Part shown: positions 17,972 through 26,792 of the stretch, in pieces
Numbering within the stretch: position 1 is the first letter of the stretch
How the letters are laid out: each line of letters begins with the position of its first letter
Assembly (NCBI GenBank): GCA_037956075.1
Contig: CP138327.1
Coordinates: forward strand, 372,001-436,000
Source of the DNA: Catillopecten margaritatus gill symbiont
Lineage (GTDB): Bacteria; Pseudomonadota; Gammaproteobacteria; PS1; Pseudothioglobaceae
Direction of reading: 5' to 3'
Length of the DNA stretch: 64,000 bases
Notes under the pieces: model-generated
Told to the model about the DNA's origin: nothing
Database searches by the model: none
What the model saw: the letters and a program-made list of their open reading frames with translations, nothing else
Program-made: the position numbers and the translations under genes

Positions 17972-19448
17972 TGAGAATTGCCAGAACCAGTTTATTAAAA
18001 TCCAATCCATTGGCTTTTGCCGCCATCGGCACAAGAGAATGAGAAGTCATACCAGGTACAGTATTTATTTCTAATAAATAAGGCATATTATCTTTATCCA
18101 AAATGAAATCCACTCGCCCCCAAGTCTTAGCACCGAGCACTGTAAATGCCCGCATGGCGATTTTTTGCACTTGTTTTTCATCGGCATCTAAGAGCCCACA
18201 AGGGCATAAATACTGCGTATCATCAGATAAATATTTGGATTCATAATCGTAAAAGCCTTGATTGATTTTAATTTGAATGACAGGCAAAGTTTTTCCATTA
18301 AGGATAGAAACCGTATATTCACCCCCTTCAATCCATTGTTCAATCAAGGCAACTTCATCATATTGCCAAGCCAGTTTTAATGCTTTGTCTAAATCCGAAG
18401 CATTTTCTACCTTGCTAATTCCTACACTTGAGCCTTCCAAAATAGGTTTAACCGCCCAAGGTAATGGGAAATCTATGTTAGGTATTTGACACCCGACTTC
18501 TGCCAAAACAGACGGGGAGAGTGGTAAATTATGTTGCTGCCAAATATTCTTAGTTGTGGCTTTGTTCATACAGTGTTCAGAAACAATTGCATCCGAGCCT
18601 GTGTAGGCAATGCCACGATTTTCTAATTGTTGCTGAATGTAGCCATCTTCCCCACCACGCCCGTGTAAAACGATAAAAGCCTTGTCAAATTTCTGCACCC
18701 AAAGCTCATCAAGATTATCCCCGTGCCAATCAAATTTAAAGCAATCAACACCTTGATTTTGTAAAGCCTCATAAACTGCATTTCCACTGTTTAGAGAAAC
18801 CTCTCTTTCGGCAGAATTACCCCCCATTAATACGGCAATTTTTTGCCATTTTAAAGGTTTGGTTATAAAGCCACGCACAGTTTTAATATAATTGGGTAGT
18901 TGATTATCCTCAAGGTAATTGCCAGTAATTTCAAATGAACCGTGTGCTATTTCGTTTAGTTTTTTACTTTTTCTGTGTGTTGGTGAGGCAATAATAATGT
19001 GTTTCCCGAGTCGTTTAATTTCTTCAATAGGATAAAGTAAGTCACTATCGCCACTCACTAAATAGGCAATATCAAAGTTATCAAGGTAGGCATCTTTAAT
19101 CATTTCACAAGCAATATTCACATCTGTTTGTTTTTCTACAAAGTTTTTGTGATTACAAAACTTGCATTTTCGTGCTTTAGAAAAGTAACCGTAAATAATG
19201 TTTGTGTTTTTACAATGCTTGGTTAATGCACTAAGGTAAGTTTTTTGATTGTTAACTGCTTTGTTATTGCCATTTAATTTGGCGGTAAAAAACTTTGTTT
19301 TTTCAAGTGCTACACCTTCTTCAACAAAACTTTGAGACAAAGATTCAATGTCTAACCATTTGTATTTTTGTCCAAATTGTCGAATGCCGTTATAAAGATT
19401 AAATCCATCGATATAAACAATAGCACGCTGTTTTATTTTATTTTGCAT
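17964..19448 (-). CDS. ddl: NYN-domain ribonuclease fused to D-alanine-D-alanine ligase
   Basis: One 494-residue reading frame holds two complete proteins. Residues ~8-180 are a NYN/LabA-type PIN-like domain with its acidic site intact: Asp14 in YIDGFNLY, Asp109 in QTDVNIACEM, Asp134/Asp136 in SGDSDL, plus a C-x2-C pair (95, 98). From ~200 a normal Ddl begins (KIAVLMGGNSAEREVSLNSG), with LHGRGGEDGYIQ, EGSSVGISKV and the C-terminal LLEINTVPGMT, making D-Ala-D-Ala for cell-wall precursors. There is no stop, frameshift or convincing internal start at the join (~18,850). It sits between murB and ftsQ. The NYN domain is expected to cut or bind RNA; why it is joined to Ddl is unknown. Confidence 0.88.
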   Translation of the reverse strand: MQNKIKQRAIVYIDGFNLYNGIRQFGQKYKWLDIESLSQSFVEEGVALEKTKFFTAKLNGNNKAVNNQKTYLSALTKHCKNTNIIYGYFSKARKCKFCNHKNFVEKQTDVNIACEMIKDAYLDNFDIAYLVSGDSDLLYPIEEIKRLGKHIIIASPTHRKSKKLNEIAHGSFEITGNYLEDNQLPNYIKTVRGFITKPLKWQKIAVLMGGNSAEREVSLNSGNAVYEALQNQGVDCFKFDWHGDNLDELWVQKFDKAFIVLHGRGGEDGYIQQQLENRGIAYTGSDAIVSEHCMNKATTKNIWQQHNLPLSPSVLAEVGCQIPNIDFPLPWAVKPILEGSSVGISKVENASDLDKALKLAWQYDEVALIEQWIEGGEYTVSILNGKTLPVIQIKINQGFYDYESKYLSDDTQYLCPCGLLDADEKQVQKIAMRAFTVLGAKTWGRVDFILDKDNMPYLLEINTVPGMTSHSLVPMAAKANGLDFNKLVLAILND

Positions 19449-19558
19449 TATTGTAGTTTAATTATAATATTTTATGTGTGTATAGTGGTTTATTATATTT
19501 TATATATGTATAATATGACTTACCATGCTATCTGGGCAAAGTAATACATTTAGCAAAT

Positions 19559-19588
19559 ACGCCTGCACTTGTTGCGGGCGTTTTCTTG
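19559..19588 (+). terminator. Orphan plus-strand hairpin terminator
   Basis: A 9-bp stem ACGCCTGCA/TGCGGGCGT (one G-T pair) with loop CTTGT is followed by TTTTCTTG on the plus strand. No plus-strand gene precedes it: ddl and murB here run on the minus strand. A TATAAT lies at 19509-19514 on the plus strand, so a transcript of about 70 nt ending here is conceivable. Confidence 0.5.
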
Positions 19589-19596
19589 TCTGGACA

Positions 19597-20430
19597 TTAT
19601 ATAACCACCACCTCAGTTTCTAAATCTACATTAAACTTAGAGTGAACAGTTTGCTGAATGTGTTGAATGAGGTTTTCGATGTCATTTGTGCTGGCGTTAT
19701 TTTGGTTGATGATGAAGTTGGCGTGTTTTTTAGAAATGCAAGCACCCCCGATGCAAAAACCTTTTAAGCCACTGTCTTCAATGAGTTTTGCGGCATAATG
19801 ACCAATTGGGTTTTTGAACACTGAGCCGCAATTTGGCTGTCCGATGGGTTGAGAATCGTTGCGTTTTTTGAGTAGAGTTTTAATGTTATCTTGTTTTTCG
19901 GTTTGTGAAAAATTCAAATTTACACTGATAAAAATCTCGTTTTTATGATGGGATATTGCTTGTCTATAGGCAATATCAAATTCAAATTTATCACGGGTAA
20001 AAACCTTGCCTGACTTATTAATAGTCGTTACAGATTCAACAAAAGACCAAATTTCAGAACCAAATGCCCCTGCATTCATTGCCAAAGCACCACCAACACC
20101 CCCTGGGATGGCACTTAAAAATTCAGCCCCAAATAAAGCTTGAGCTTCACAAAAACGCGAAAGTTTTGCCAATGTTACCCCTGCATCTGCGTGGATAATG
20201 CCGTTTTTAAATTCTAACTGATTAAGATGCGTGAGTTTGATAGCAACACCAGAAAACCCCGTATCACGCACCAATAAATTACTGCCCAATCCCACCATTA
20301 AAATCGGTTGCTGGTTGTGTTTTAGAAAATCAGACAGTTCACCCAAGGTGTCAGGGATGAAAAAATCTTGCACCACGCCACCTGCTCGGAGCGAGCAATG
20401 TTTGTGCATTGACTCGTTATGCAAAATCAT
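19597..20430 (-). CDS. murB: UDP-N-acetylenolpyruvoylglucosamine reductase
   Basis: A 277-residue FAD enzyme making UDP-MurNAc. It shows LRAGG near the start, the FAD segment GLGSNLLVRD, IPGGVGGALAMNAGAFG, and the catalytic-serine stretch PNCGSVFKNP, followed by the conserved final glutamate region ETEVVVI. The length fits the short (type II) MurB. Start overlaps the murC stop by four bases. A ~150-base gap follows before ddl. Confidence 0.94.
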   Translation of the reverse strand: MILHNESMHKHCSLRAGGVVQDFFIPDTLGELSDFLKHNQQPILMVGLGSNLLVRDTGFSGVAIKLTHLNQLEFKNGIIHADAGVTLAKLSRFCEAQALFGAEFLSAIPGGVGGALAMNAGAFGSEIWSFVESVTTINKSGKVFTRDKFEFDIAYRQAISHHKNEIFISVNLNFSQTEKQDNIKTLLKKRNDSQPIGQPNCGSVFKNPIGHYAAKLIEDSGLKGFCIGGACISKKHANFIINQNNASTNDIENLIQHIQQTVHSKFNVDLETEVVVI

Positions 20431-21833
20431 TTTTTAACAAGGCAATTAACCAAAGTGTGAATATCGCCAGCACCGAGTGTTAGCACCACATCATCGTTTT
20501 GCACCACATTTGGCAATACTTTGAGCACTTCTTTTGTGTTTTTAACCACAATCGGGTCAAGTGCTGAGCGTTGGCGAATACTGTTTGCCAAGGTGCCAGA
20601 GTTAATATTGGCAATTGGGTGCTCGTTTGCAGGGTAAACATCCAGCAAAATCAGCGCATCTACCTTGGAGAGGGCGTGGGCAAAATCGTCAAACAAATCA
20701 CGGGTTCGCGTGTAACGATGGGGTTGAAAAATCACCACCAAGCGTTTGTCTTTGTAAGTGTCTTTTAGGCTTTCAAATACCGCTTTAATTTCATTTGGAT
20801 GGTGTCCATAATCATCAAATAACAGCGCTTGTTTATCGCCGATAGCCAGTGTGCCATGGAAATCAAGACGACGGGCAACCCCTGCAAAACTCTTGAGTGC
20901 ATCTTGAATAATCTCAATGTTAATGCCGAGTTCACATGCCACACCAATTGATGCCAAAGTGTTGAGAATATTGTGCTTGCCAATGCCATTCAATTCCACC
21001 TTAAAAGGTTTGACGGTGCGCTCATGGCACCGAACTTCAAAATACATTTTGCGTCCAGTTTGACTAATGTTGAGTGCTTGAATATCCACCCCATCAGAAA
21101 AACCGTAAGTAATCGTAGGGCGGGTGATTTTTTTGAGTATATCTTGCACCCCAGTATCTTCTGCACACAAAATGCAAGCGCCATAAAAAGGCAGATTGGA
21201 AGTGAAATTTATAAACGCATCGGTGAGTTTGTTGTAGTCGTTATCATAGGTGCTCATATGGTCTTGGTCAATGTTGGTAATGACGCTCAACATTGGTTGT
21301 AGCAACAAAAATGACGCATCTGACTCATCCGCCTCGGCGACCAAATAATCACTTTCACCCAGTCTTGCGTTGATGCCACTAGAGTTTAAAATACCACCAA
21401 TAATATAAGTCGGGTCTAAGTTAGCCGTGTTTAAAATATGGGTGATTAAACTGGTCGTTGTGGTTTTGCCGTGCGTGCCTGCAACCGCAATACCAAAACG
21501 AAAACGCATAATTTCTGCCAACATTTCTGCCCGTGGAACGATAGGGATATGTCGTTTTCTTGCTTCAACGACTTCTGGATTTTTACTGCTAATCGCACTA
21601 GAAATAACGACAGCATCAATCGCTTTTATATTATCTTGATGATGTCCGTAAAAAAGGTCGCAGCCTAATTTCTGCAAGCGTTCAGTCACAGAACTTTGGG
21701 CAATATCCGAACCCGACACTTGGTAACCCAGGTTGTGCAACACCTCAGCAATGCCGCTCATACCCGAACCACCAATACCAATAAAATGGATTTTCTTAAT
21801 TCGAGAACTAAATGCAGGCAATAAATTATTCAT
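20427..21833 (-). CDS. murC: UDP-N-acetylmuramate-L-alanine ligase
   Basis: A 468-residue Mur ligase attaching L-Ala to UDP-MurNAc. N-terminal GIGGSGMSGIAEVL binds the nucleotide sugar, GTHGKTTTTS (119-128) is the ATP loop, and DDYGHHPNEIKA and FQPHRYTRTR mark the C-terminal domain. Length is typical. It overlaps ispF by 8 bases and murB by 4, so translation is coupled along the run ftsB-ispD-ispF-murC-murB. Confidence 0.95.
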   Translation of the reverse strand: MNNLLPAFSSRIKKIHFIGIGGSGMSGIAEVLHNLGYQVSGSDIAQSSVTERLQKLGCDLFYGHHQDNIKAIDAVVISSAISSKNPEVVEARKRHIPIVPRAEMLAEIMRFRFGIAVAGTHGKTTTTSLITHILNTANLDPTYIIGGILNSSGINARLGESDYLVAEADESDASFLLLQPMLSVITNIDQDHMSTYDNDYNKLTDAFINFTSNLPFYGACILCAEDTGVQDILKKITRPTITYGFSDGVDIQALNISQTGRKMYFEVRCHERTVKPFKVELNGIGKHNILNTLASIGVACELGINIEIIQDALKSFAGVARRLDFHGTLAIGDKQALLFDDYGHHPNEIKAVFESLKDTYKDKRLVVIFQPHRYTRTRDLFDDFAHALSKVDALILLDVYPANEHPIANINSGTLANSIRQRSALDPIVVKNTKEVLKVLPNVVQNDDVVLTLGAGDIHTLVNCLVKK

Positions 21834-22293
21834 ACGAAACGGTAATAATAGTCAATACTTGAATACCTTCACCCCTGCCAAAAGCGGTTAAGCCTTCGCC
21901 TGTGGTGGCTGTGATGCCGACATCACTAGTTTCAATATTGGTCAAGCGTGCAATATTAGATTTGAGCGCATCAATTTGTGGCGAAATTTTTGGCACCAAG
22001 CATTCAATACTAATGGCGATGTGTTCGATTGTCCAAGCGCCTAAATCTGCCAAGGCAAGTTTTAAATATTCAGCACTGTCGGTAACGCCTTGTTGGCAAA
22101 GCTTATCGGCTTTAGCGCCGAGGATATTTTTACCCGTTACCGAAGAAATGGCGTTAGTAATCGAGTGCAAAATTACATCGGCATCGCTGTTGCCTTTTAA
22201 ACCTTGATGATGGTCAAAAGTTACCCCACCCAAAATGAGAGGTTTGCCATCAATAAATGCGTGAGAATCTTGCCCAATACCTGTTTTTATCAT
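21826..22293 (-). CDS. ispF: 2-C-methyl-D-erythritol 2,4-cyclodiphosphate synthase
   Basis: A 155-residue trimeric zinc enzyme of the non-mevalonate isoprenoid pathway. It has the metal-ligand start GIGQDSHAF, the GGVTFDH segment, KGNSDADVILHSITNA, and the C-terminal ATTGEGLTAFGRGEGI. It overlaps ispD by four bases, the common ispDF order, so consecutive pathway steps are coupled. Confidence 0.95.
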   Translation of the reverse strand: MIKTGIGQDSHAFIDGKPLILGGVTFDHHQGLKGNSDADVILHSITNAISSVTGKNILGAKADKLCQQGVTDSAEYLKLALADLGAWTIEHIAISIECLVPKISPQIDALKSNIARLTNIETSDVGITATTGEGLTAFGRGEGIQVLTIITVSYE

Positions 22294-22982
22294 ATTTTTA
22301 AATAGAAGTTTGCCAAATCTAAATCTTCTGGCGTGGTTATTTTAAAGTTACTTTTACTCGCTGAAACCAACACAGATTCCAAGCCTAAATATTCAATACT
22401 ACTGGCTTCATCGGTAATGGTTAGATCATTTTGTATTACATTTTCTAAGGCCTTTAATAATACACCAAAACGATACATTTGTGGTGTTTGTGCTTGCCAA
22501 AGTAGCGATCTATCGACGGTTTTTTCAACAATAGTGCCATGCGATTTTTTAAGGGTATCCACCACTCGTGTTGCCAGCAAACCACCGACAGAATGGTTCT
22601 TTAGCGTTTCAATCAAATTATCAACTTCACTCGCTTTCACGCAAGGTCTGGCAGCATCGTGTACCAACACCCAATCATTATCTTTGGCAAAAGGGCGTAG
22701 CGTATTGAGTGCTGACATTACCGAATGAAAACGCTCTTTGCCGCCGATAGCAGTGGCAAGCAGTTTGTCATGATTGGCAAATGAAGATTTTTTAAACTCG
22801 GTGTCATTCTCGGCAATGGCAATCACACAACCCTTAATTTTTTCCATTTCCAGTAAAGTTTTTAGCGTTTGATTCAGCACTGTCAAACCATTGGCTAATT
22901 TAAGATATTGCTTCGGCACTTCGGCATTCATCCGTGTGCCAATGCCACTGGCAGGAATAATAAGGAAATGCTGATTACTCAT
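22290..22982 (-). CDS. ispD: 2-C-methyl-D-erythritol 4-phosphate cytidylyltransferase
   Basis: A 230-residue cytidylyltransferase. The CTP-binding start IPASGIGTRMNAEVPKQYL, VHDAARPCV, and the closing KITTPEDLDLA are the family signatures. Upstream ftsB overlaps by 8 bases, the same ftsB-ispD-ispF order seen in E. coli. Confidence 0.95.
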   Translation of the reverse strand: MSNQHFLIIPASGIGTRMNAEVPKQYLKLANGLTVLNQTLKTLLEMEKIKGCVIAIAENDTEFKKSSFANHDKLLATAIGGKERFHSVMSALNTLRPFAKDNDWVLVHDAARPCVKASEVDNLIETLKNHSVGGLLATRVVDTLKKSHGTIVEKTVDRSLLWQAQTPQMYRFGVLLKALENVIQNDLTITDEASSIEYLGLESVLVSASKSNFKITTPEDLDLANFYLKI

Positions 22983-23289
22983 TGTCTATACGCTCACTGA
23001 TTTGATAATAGCGTTCGCCTTTTTTAACCAAGCCAAGACGATAGCGTGCTTGCGATTCTAAAACCTCACCATCACTTGCCAAATAGGCTTGTAATTCAAG
23101 GGATTTTATGTCATTTTGCTGTTGTAATAATGTGTTTTCTTCAATGTGTTTATCAATAATCGCTTGTTTTTCATACAGAGAAAACGGAAATTCATTGATG
23201 TAAAAACTCTGACGAATAAGTGTCAATAAAATAATAATAAGGGTGGCAGTTATCCAATAATGACGAAAAAAATTCAGCAAAGTATTCAT
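22975..23289 (-). CDS. ftsB: Cell division protein FtsB
   Basis: A 104-residue bitopic protein with one N-terminal helix (WITATLIIILLTLI), a periplasmic coiled coil (about 40-75, IIDKHIEENTLLQQQNDIKSL), and the conserved ARYRLGLVKKGERYYQ end that pairs with FtsL and FtsQ. Start overlaps the RDD-family gene by four bases. The ftsB-ispD neighbourhood supports the assignment. Confidence 0.92.
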   Translation of the reverse strand: MNTLLNFFRHYWITATLIIILLTLIRQSFYINEFPFSLYEKQAIIDKHIEENTLLQQQNDIKSLELQAYLASDGEVLESQARYRLGLVKKGERYYQISERIDNE

Positions 23290-23693
23290 TGGTTTTGCCT
23301 TAATTGTGTGTTTGAAAATTTATCATGTAAGGCAAGATTGTCCTTATCAAATAATTGATAAATAAAGCCAAGTCCTGCGGCAGAAAATGACACGATTGAT
23401 AAAACAAAGCGGATGAAGGCGTGTTTATGGGTGATTGCTTCGCCATTATTTTGAATGATGTGGAATTTCCACGCTTTCATTCCCAAAGTTTGCCCGCCAT
23501 TTACCCACGACCAAGCAAAGTAGAAATAAGTGGCAATTAACGACACGAAAAACATCCAAGAACCTGTTTGTGCTTGTTTTTCATAAAAAGCAATTAAAAT
23601 AACGCCGACAATAAAAAAGGTCAATGAAAATGCCAAAAATACATCGTAAGTGGCAGCACCCAAGCGCCGCAACAAAGAAACATCTGATTTCAT
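23286..23693 (-). CDS. RDD-family membrane protein
   Basis: A 135-residue protein with three predicted helices and RDD-domain marks: an Arg near the first helix (LLRRLGAATYDVFLAF; the Asp of RDD aligns with Tyr-Asp), NGGQTLGMKAWKFHI in the middle, and a C-terminal helix. Function of the family is mostly unknown. It overlaps its neighbours by four bases on each side, so it is embedded in the M23-RDD-ftsB operon. Confidence 0.85.
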   Translation of the reverse strand: MKSDVSLLRRLGAATYDVFLAFSLTFFIVGVILIAFYEKQAQTGSWMFFVSLIATYFYFAWSWVNGGQTLGMKAWKFHIIQNNGEAITHKHAFIRFVLSIVSFSAAGLGFIYQLFDKDNLALHDKFSNTQLRQNQ

Positions 23694-24520
23694 CGTGTTT
23701 CCCCCAGTAACAAATTCGGATTAACAACGGTACGATTGAGGTAAACCCCCCAATGCAAGTGTGGACCCGTTGCCCGCCCAGTTTGCCCGATGGTGCCGAT
23801 GGTTTCACCTTTTTTTACCCTTTGCCCTTGCTTAGCAATGCGTTTGTCCATATGAATATAAACGCTAATTAACCCCTGTCCATGGTCTAAAAAAATTGCA
23901 TTACCATTAAAGAAATAGTTACCTGCTAAAATCACTGTGCCATCAGCAGGGGCTTTAATGGGTGTGCCAGTATCGCCTGCATAATCAATGCCCGTATGTG
24001 GTCGGCGAGGTTGCCCATTGTAAAGTCGTCTAATGCCGAAAGGGCTTGTGGTAACGCCAGAAACAGGGCGGCTAAATGACATATTAGATAATATTTTGTC
24101 AGAATAAAACACTCTAGCTTTGCCTAAAATATCTCGTTCTTTTATAATTCTGTCCATATGAGCAGCGTTTGGATTGACATATTTTTTATTCTTGCCTTTG
24201 AGTTTGATATTTTGCTTGGCAGGTTTTTTGACTTGCGGCACTTTGATTTCAACGCTTAAAGTGCGGGTAGAAAAATCTTGAATGGTAATAGATTTCGTGC
24301 CCGATTTTTCCATCAATGGAATACCAAGTAATGCCTGCCAATGTCTGCCTTCAATGCGTTGTGTATAAAGAGGAATGGAGCGATAAAACGCTTTTGGATT
24401 GCTGCGATTACTTTCAAAATTAAACACTGCAATGCCACCAGGGTAGGGCGTATGTTGAATGGGAATACTCGCCAATACAAGATTGGACAACAAAAGCAAT
24501 AAGAGACTAATTTTTTTCAA
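23690..24520 (-). CDS. Periplasmic M23 peptidase (LytM domain), probably active
   Basis: A 276-residue exported protein with a signal peptide (ISLLLLLLSNLVLA). The C-terminal LytM domain keeps the zinc ligands: RRPHTGIDYAG (His and Asp) and GPHLHWGVYLN (HxH). It is therefore likely a peptidoglycan endopeptidase, in contrast to the degenerate LytM protein at 33.4 kb. It overlaps xseA by 14 bases. Confidence 0.88.
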   Translation of the reverse strand: MKKISLLLLLLSNLVLASIPIQHTPYPGGIAVFNFESNRSNPKAFYRSIPLYTQRIEGRHWQALLGIPLMEKSGTKSITIQDFSTRTLSVEIKVPQVKKPAKQNIKLKGKNKKYVNPNAAHMDRIIKERDILGKARVFYSDKILSNMSFSRPVSGVTTSPFGIRRLYNGQPRRPHTGIDYAGDTGTPIKAPADGTVILAGNYFFNGNAIFLDHGQGLISVYIHMDKRIAKQGQRVKKGETIGTIGQTGRATGPHLHWGVYLNRTVVNPNLLLGETR

Positions 24521-25937
24521 TTTTATCTACCTGAGAATAAATTTTTCCATCACTTAATCGAGTGATGATTGAGTTACCTATTTTAACCTTAGTCGTGGAT
24601 TGTAGCACCTGATTATCAGCCGACATTGAAATGCTATAACCGCGTGATAGTGTGGCTAATGGTGAGAGATGTTCAAGCCCTGAAATATGTTTAGACAGCC
24701 CATATTTTTGCTGTTCAATAACGGCATTAATGGATTTTTTAAGTTGTTGATTGAGCATTGATAAACTTAGCCGTTGTTGAGTAATATGGCGCTGCATTGC
24801 ATTACTTAACTGTGTTTTTGCCAATTGATTGAGGTGTTGCTTATGTCGAATACTGGCACTTGGCGAATGTTGTTTGAGTTGCTCCGAGAGCGTATTTAAT
24901 CGCCCTTGTTTAATGCTTAATGTAGTCTTTAATTGATGACTCAAGCGTTTATTAAGTTCATCCAATCGCTGTGAAAATACATTAAGTTGACGACTGAAAC
25001 CCAATGTATTTAAGCCCAGTTGGTTGAGTTGTTGTTGGTAATTACCCAAAGTTTGCTGTGCAGATTGGTGTAAATTTGTTTGTAATTTACTGAGTTTATT
25101 AAGTAATTCCAACCTGTCAGGTGTCGCCATCATCGCCGCCGCACTCGGTGTTGGTGCCCGCACATCAGCAACAAAATCAGCAATCGTGGTATCAGTTTCA
25201 TGCCCAACGGCACTGATAATCGGAGTTTTTGTGGCAAACACAGCTCGAGCCAAAACTTCCTCATTGAATGCCCACAAATCCTCTAGCGAACCCCCACCTC
25301 GTGCCAAAATCAACACATCGCAACGCTTAGATTTATCGGCAGCATAAATTGCTTGTGACAGTTTTTCTGCCGAACCTTCTCCTTGCACCACGCAATCAAA
25401 TAACAAAATGTCGGCGAATGGATAGCGCTTATTTAACACCTTAATAATATCTTTAATCACCGCACCATTTGACGAAGAAATCACCCCAATGATATTTACT
25501 TCCACGGGTAAAGATTTTTTATACTGCACATCAAACAAACCTTCGCCATGCAATTTTGCTTTTAACTGCTCAAAAGCAGCCTGCAAATTACCCACACCTA
25601 CAGGCTCAATATGGCGAACAATCAACTGAAAATCCCCTCGCTGCTCGTATAAAGTCGGCGCTGCGTGGACTAAAATCTCCATCCCATTTTCAGGTTCAAA
25701 TTTAATATTGCGCTGACTCAAGCGGAATAGGGCGCAACGAATTTGCCCTCGCTCATCCTTTAAGGAAAAATACCAATGCCCAGAAGCAGGGCGAGAAAGG
25801 TTTGAAATTTCACCTTTGAGCCAACAAGTCGGAATGCTGTTTTCAAGGGTAGCTTTGGTCAGCGATAAAAAATCAGAAACCGAATAAATTTCATCCACAT
25901 TAAAATCAATTTGAGAAACAGCTAATGAACTTTTCAT
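24507..25937 (-). CDS. xseA: Exodeoxyribonuclease VII large subunit
   Basis: A 476-residue protein: N-terminal OB fold (SVSDFLSLTKATLEN, then CWLKGEISNLSRPASGHWYFSLKD), catalytic region with GVISSSNGAVIKDI, LARGGGSLEDLWAFNEE and SAVGHETDTTIADFVADVRAPTPSAAA, and a long coiled coil (about 285-420). It degrades single-stranded DNA with XseB, which is not in this window. It starts 11 bases after smr. Confidence 0.93.
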   Translation of the reverse strand: MKSSLAVSQIDFNVDEIYSVSDFLSLTKATLENSIPTCWLKGEISNLSRPASGHWYFSLKDERGQIRCALFRLSQRNIKFEPENGMEILVHAAPTLYEQRGDFQLIVRHIEPVGVGNLQAAFEQLKAKLHGEGLFDVQYKKSLPVEVNIIGVISSSNGAVIKDIIKVLNKRYPFADILLFDCVVQGEGSAEKLSQAIYAADKSKRCDVLILARGGGSLEDLWAFNEEVLARAVFATKTPIISAVGHETDTTIADFVADVRAPTPSAAAMMATPDRLELLNKLSKLQTNLHQSAQQTLGNYQQQLNQLGLNTLGFSRQLNVFSQRLDELNKRLSHQLKTTLSIKQGRLNTLSEQLKQHSPSASIRHKQHLNQLAKTQLSNAMQRHITQQRLSLSMLNQQLKKSINAVIEQQKYGLSKHISGLEHLSPLATLSRGYSISMSADNQVLQSTTKVKIGNSIITRLSDGKIYSQVDKIEKN

Positions 25938-25948
25938 AATAGTGACCT

Positions 25949-26434
25949 TTATTTTTTAAGCAACGCAAAAGTTGCGCCCGTGCCACCATCGTTAGGCGGG
26001 CAAGAGTGGAATGCCAACACCTGCGGATGCGCTCTGAGAAAATTAACCACCTGTGTTTTCAAAATACTTTTGCCATTCGGCGAGCGATACCCCTTGCCGT
26101 GAATAACACGAACATAACGCTCAAATTGATGATGATAAATAAATTCTGGCAACACCTCACACGCTTCTTCCACCGTATATCCGTGCAAATCAATTTCTGT
26201 CACACTATCAATATGCCCGTGTTTCATAATCTGCATTTGCTTTTCTGAAATACCACTTTTGGCATAAGACACCACTTCTTCACCATCAATCGTGCCATCA
26301 ATCACATGGCTAAATGCCACAAAAGGTGGACTCCTTTCAGTGTTAGTAGAGACACGAACACCCCCGTCTTTATCCATTGGTGCAATGGCATCAATCGTAT
26401 CCCTAAATAATTGTTTATCTTTTTCGTCAATCAT
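25949..26434 (-). CDS. smrA: Smr-domain DNA/RNA endonuclease-like protein
   Basis: A 161-residue protein of the SmrA/YdaL type. The Smr domain (about 80-161) begins with EIDLHGYTVEEA and has the VRVIHGKGYRSPNGKSILK core, then the PNDGGTGATFALLKK end. The ATG at 26434 is chosen; a TTG five codons earlier lies inside a hairpin terminator. Its GAGGG ribosome site is the 3' arm of that terminator, so RNA folding should limit translation of readthrough transcripts from rpsT. Confidence 0.87.
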   Translation of the reverse strand: MIDEKDKQLFRDTIDAIAPMDKDGGVRVSTNTERSPPFVAFSHVIDGTIDGEEVVSYAKSGISEKQMQIMKHGHIDSVTEIDLHGYTVEEACEVLPEFIYHHQFERYVRVIHGKGYRSPNGKSILKTQVVNFLRAHPQVLAFHSCPPNDGGTGATFALLKK

Positions 26435-26460
26435 AAAAAAAGCCCTCAATCGAGGGCTTT
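26432..26460 (-). terminator. rpsT terminator overlapping the smr ribosome site
   Basis: A perfect 9-bp stem AAAGCCCTC/GAGGGCTTT with a 4-base loop (26439-26460) is followed on the minus strand by a run of T that ends in the ATG of smr at 26434. It lies 21 bases after the rpsT stop. The 3' arm GAGGG is also the only plausible Shine-Dalgarno for smr. Confidence 0.85.
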
Positions 26461-26480
26461 ATTATATAAGCAAAGTAAAA

Positions 26481-26741
26481 TTACAATGCTTTAATCTGTG
26501 CATTTAAACGAGATTTTTTTCTCGCCGCTTGATTTTTATTCATCAAACCCTTGTTAACTGCTTGGTCAATCTCTTTCTGCATCTTGGCAAAGCCAGCTTG
26601 CGCTACTTCTTTATTGCTATCATCCAAAGCATAAGCCACTTTCTTAATAAAAGTACGCACCCTTGCACGGATTTGAGAATTATGTTTGTTGCGTTTAACT
26701 GCCTGTCTTGCGCGTTTTTTTGAACCTGCTGAATTAGCCAT
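26481..26741 (-). CDS. rpsT: 30S ribosomal protein S20
   Basis: An 86-residue basic helical protein with the classic start MANSAGSKKRARQAVKRNKHN and the end KGLMNKNQAARKKSRLNAQIK. It binds 16S rRNA early in 30S assembly. Standalone gene with its own downstream intrinsic terminator. Confidence 0.96.
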   Translation of the reverse strand: MANSAGSKKRARQAVKRNKHNSQIRARVRTFIKKVAYALDDSNKEVAQAGFAKMQKEIDQAVNKGLMNKNQAARKKSRLNAQIKAL

Positions 26742-26792
26742 CGTGTAATAAAGTATAAAATTATAAAAGGCGTAATTATAGAGTGATACAGA

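Noticed and set aside
18658-18669. Half REP site GCCCGTGTAAAA in ddl
   Set aside because: It encodes the conserved Ddl motif LHGRGGEDG; no palindrome partner.
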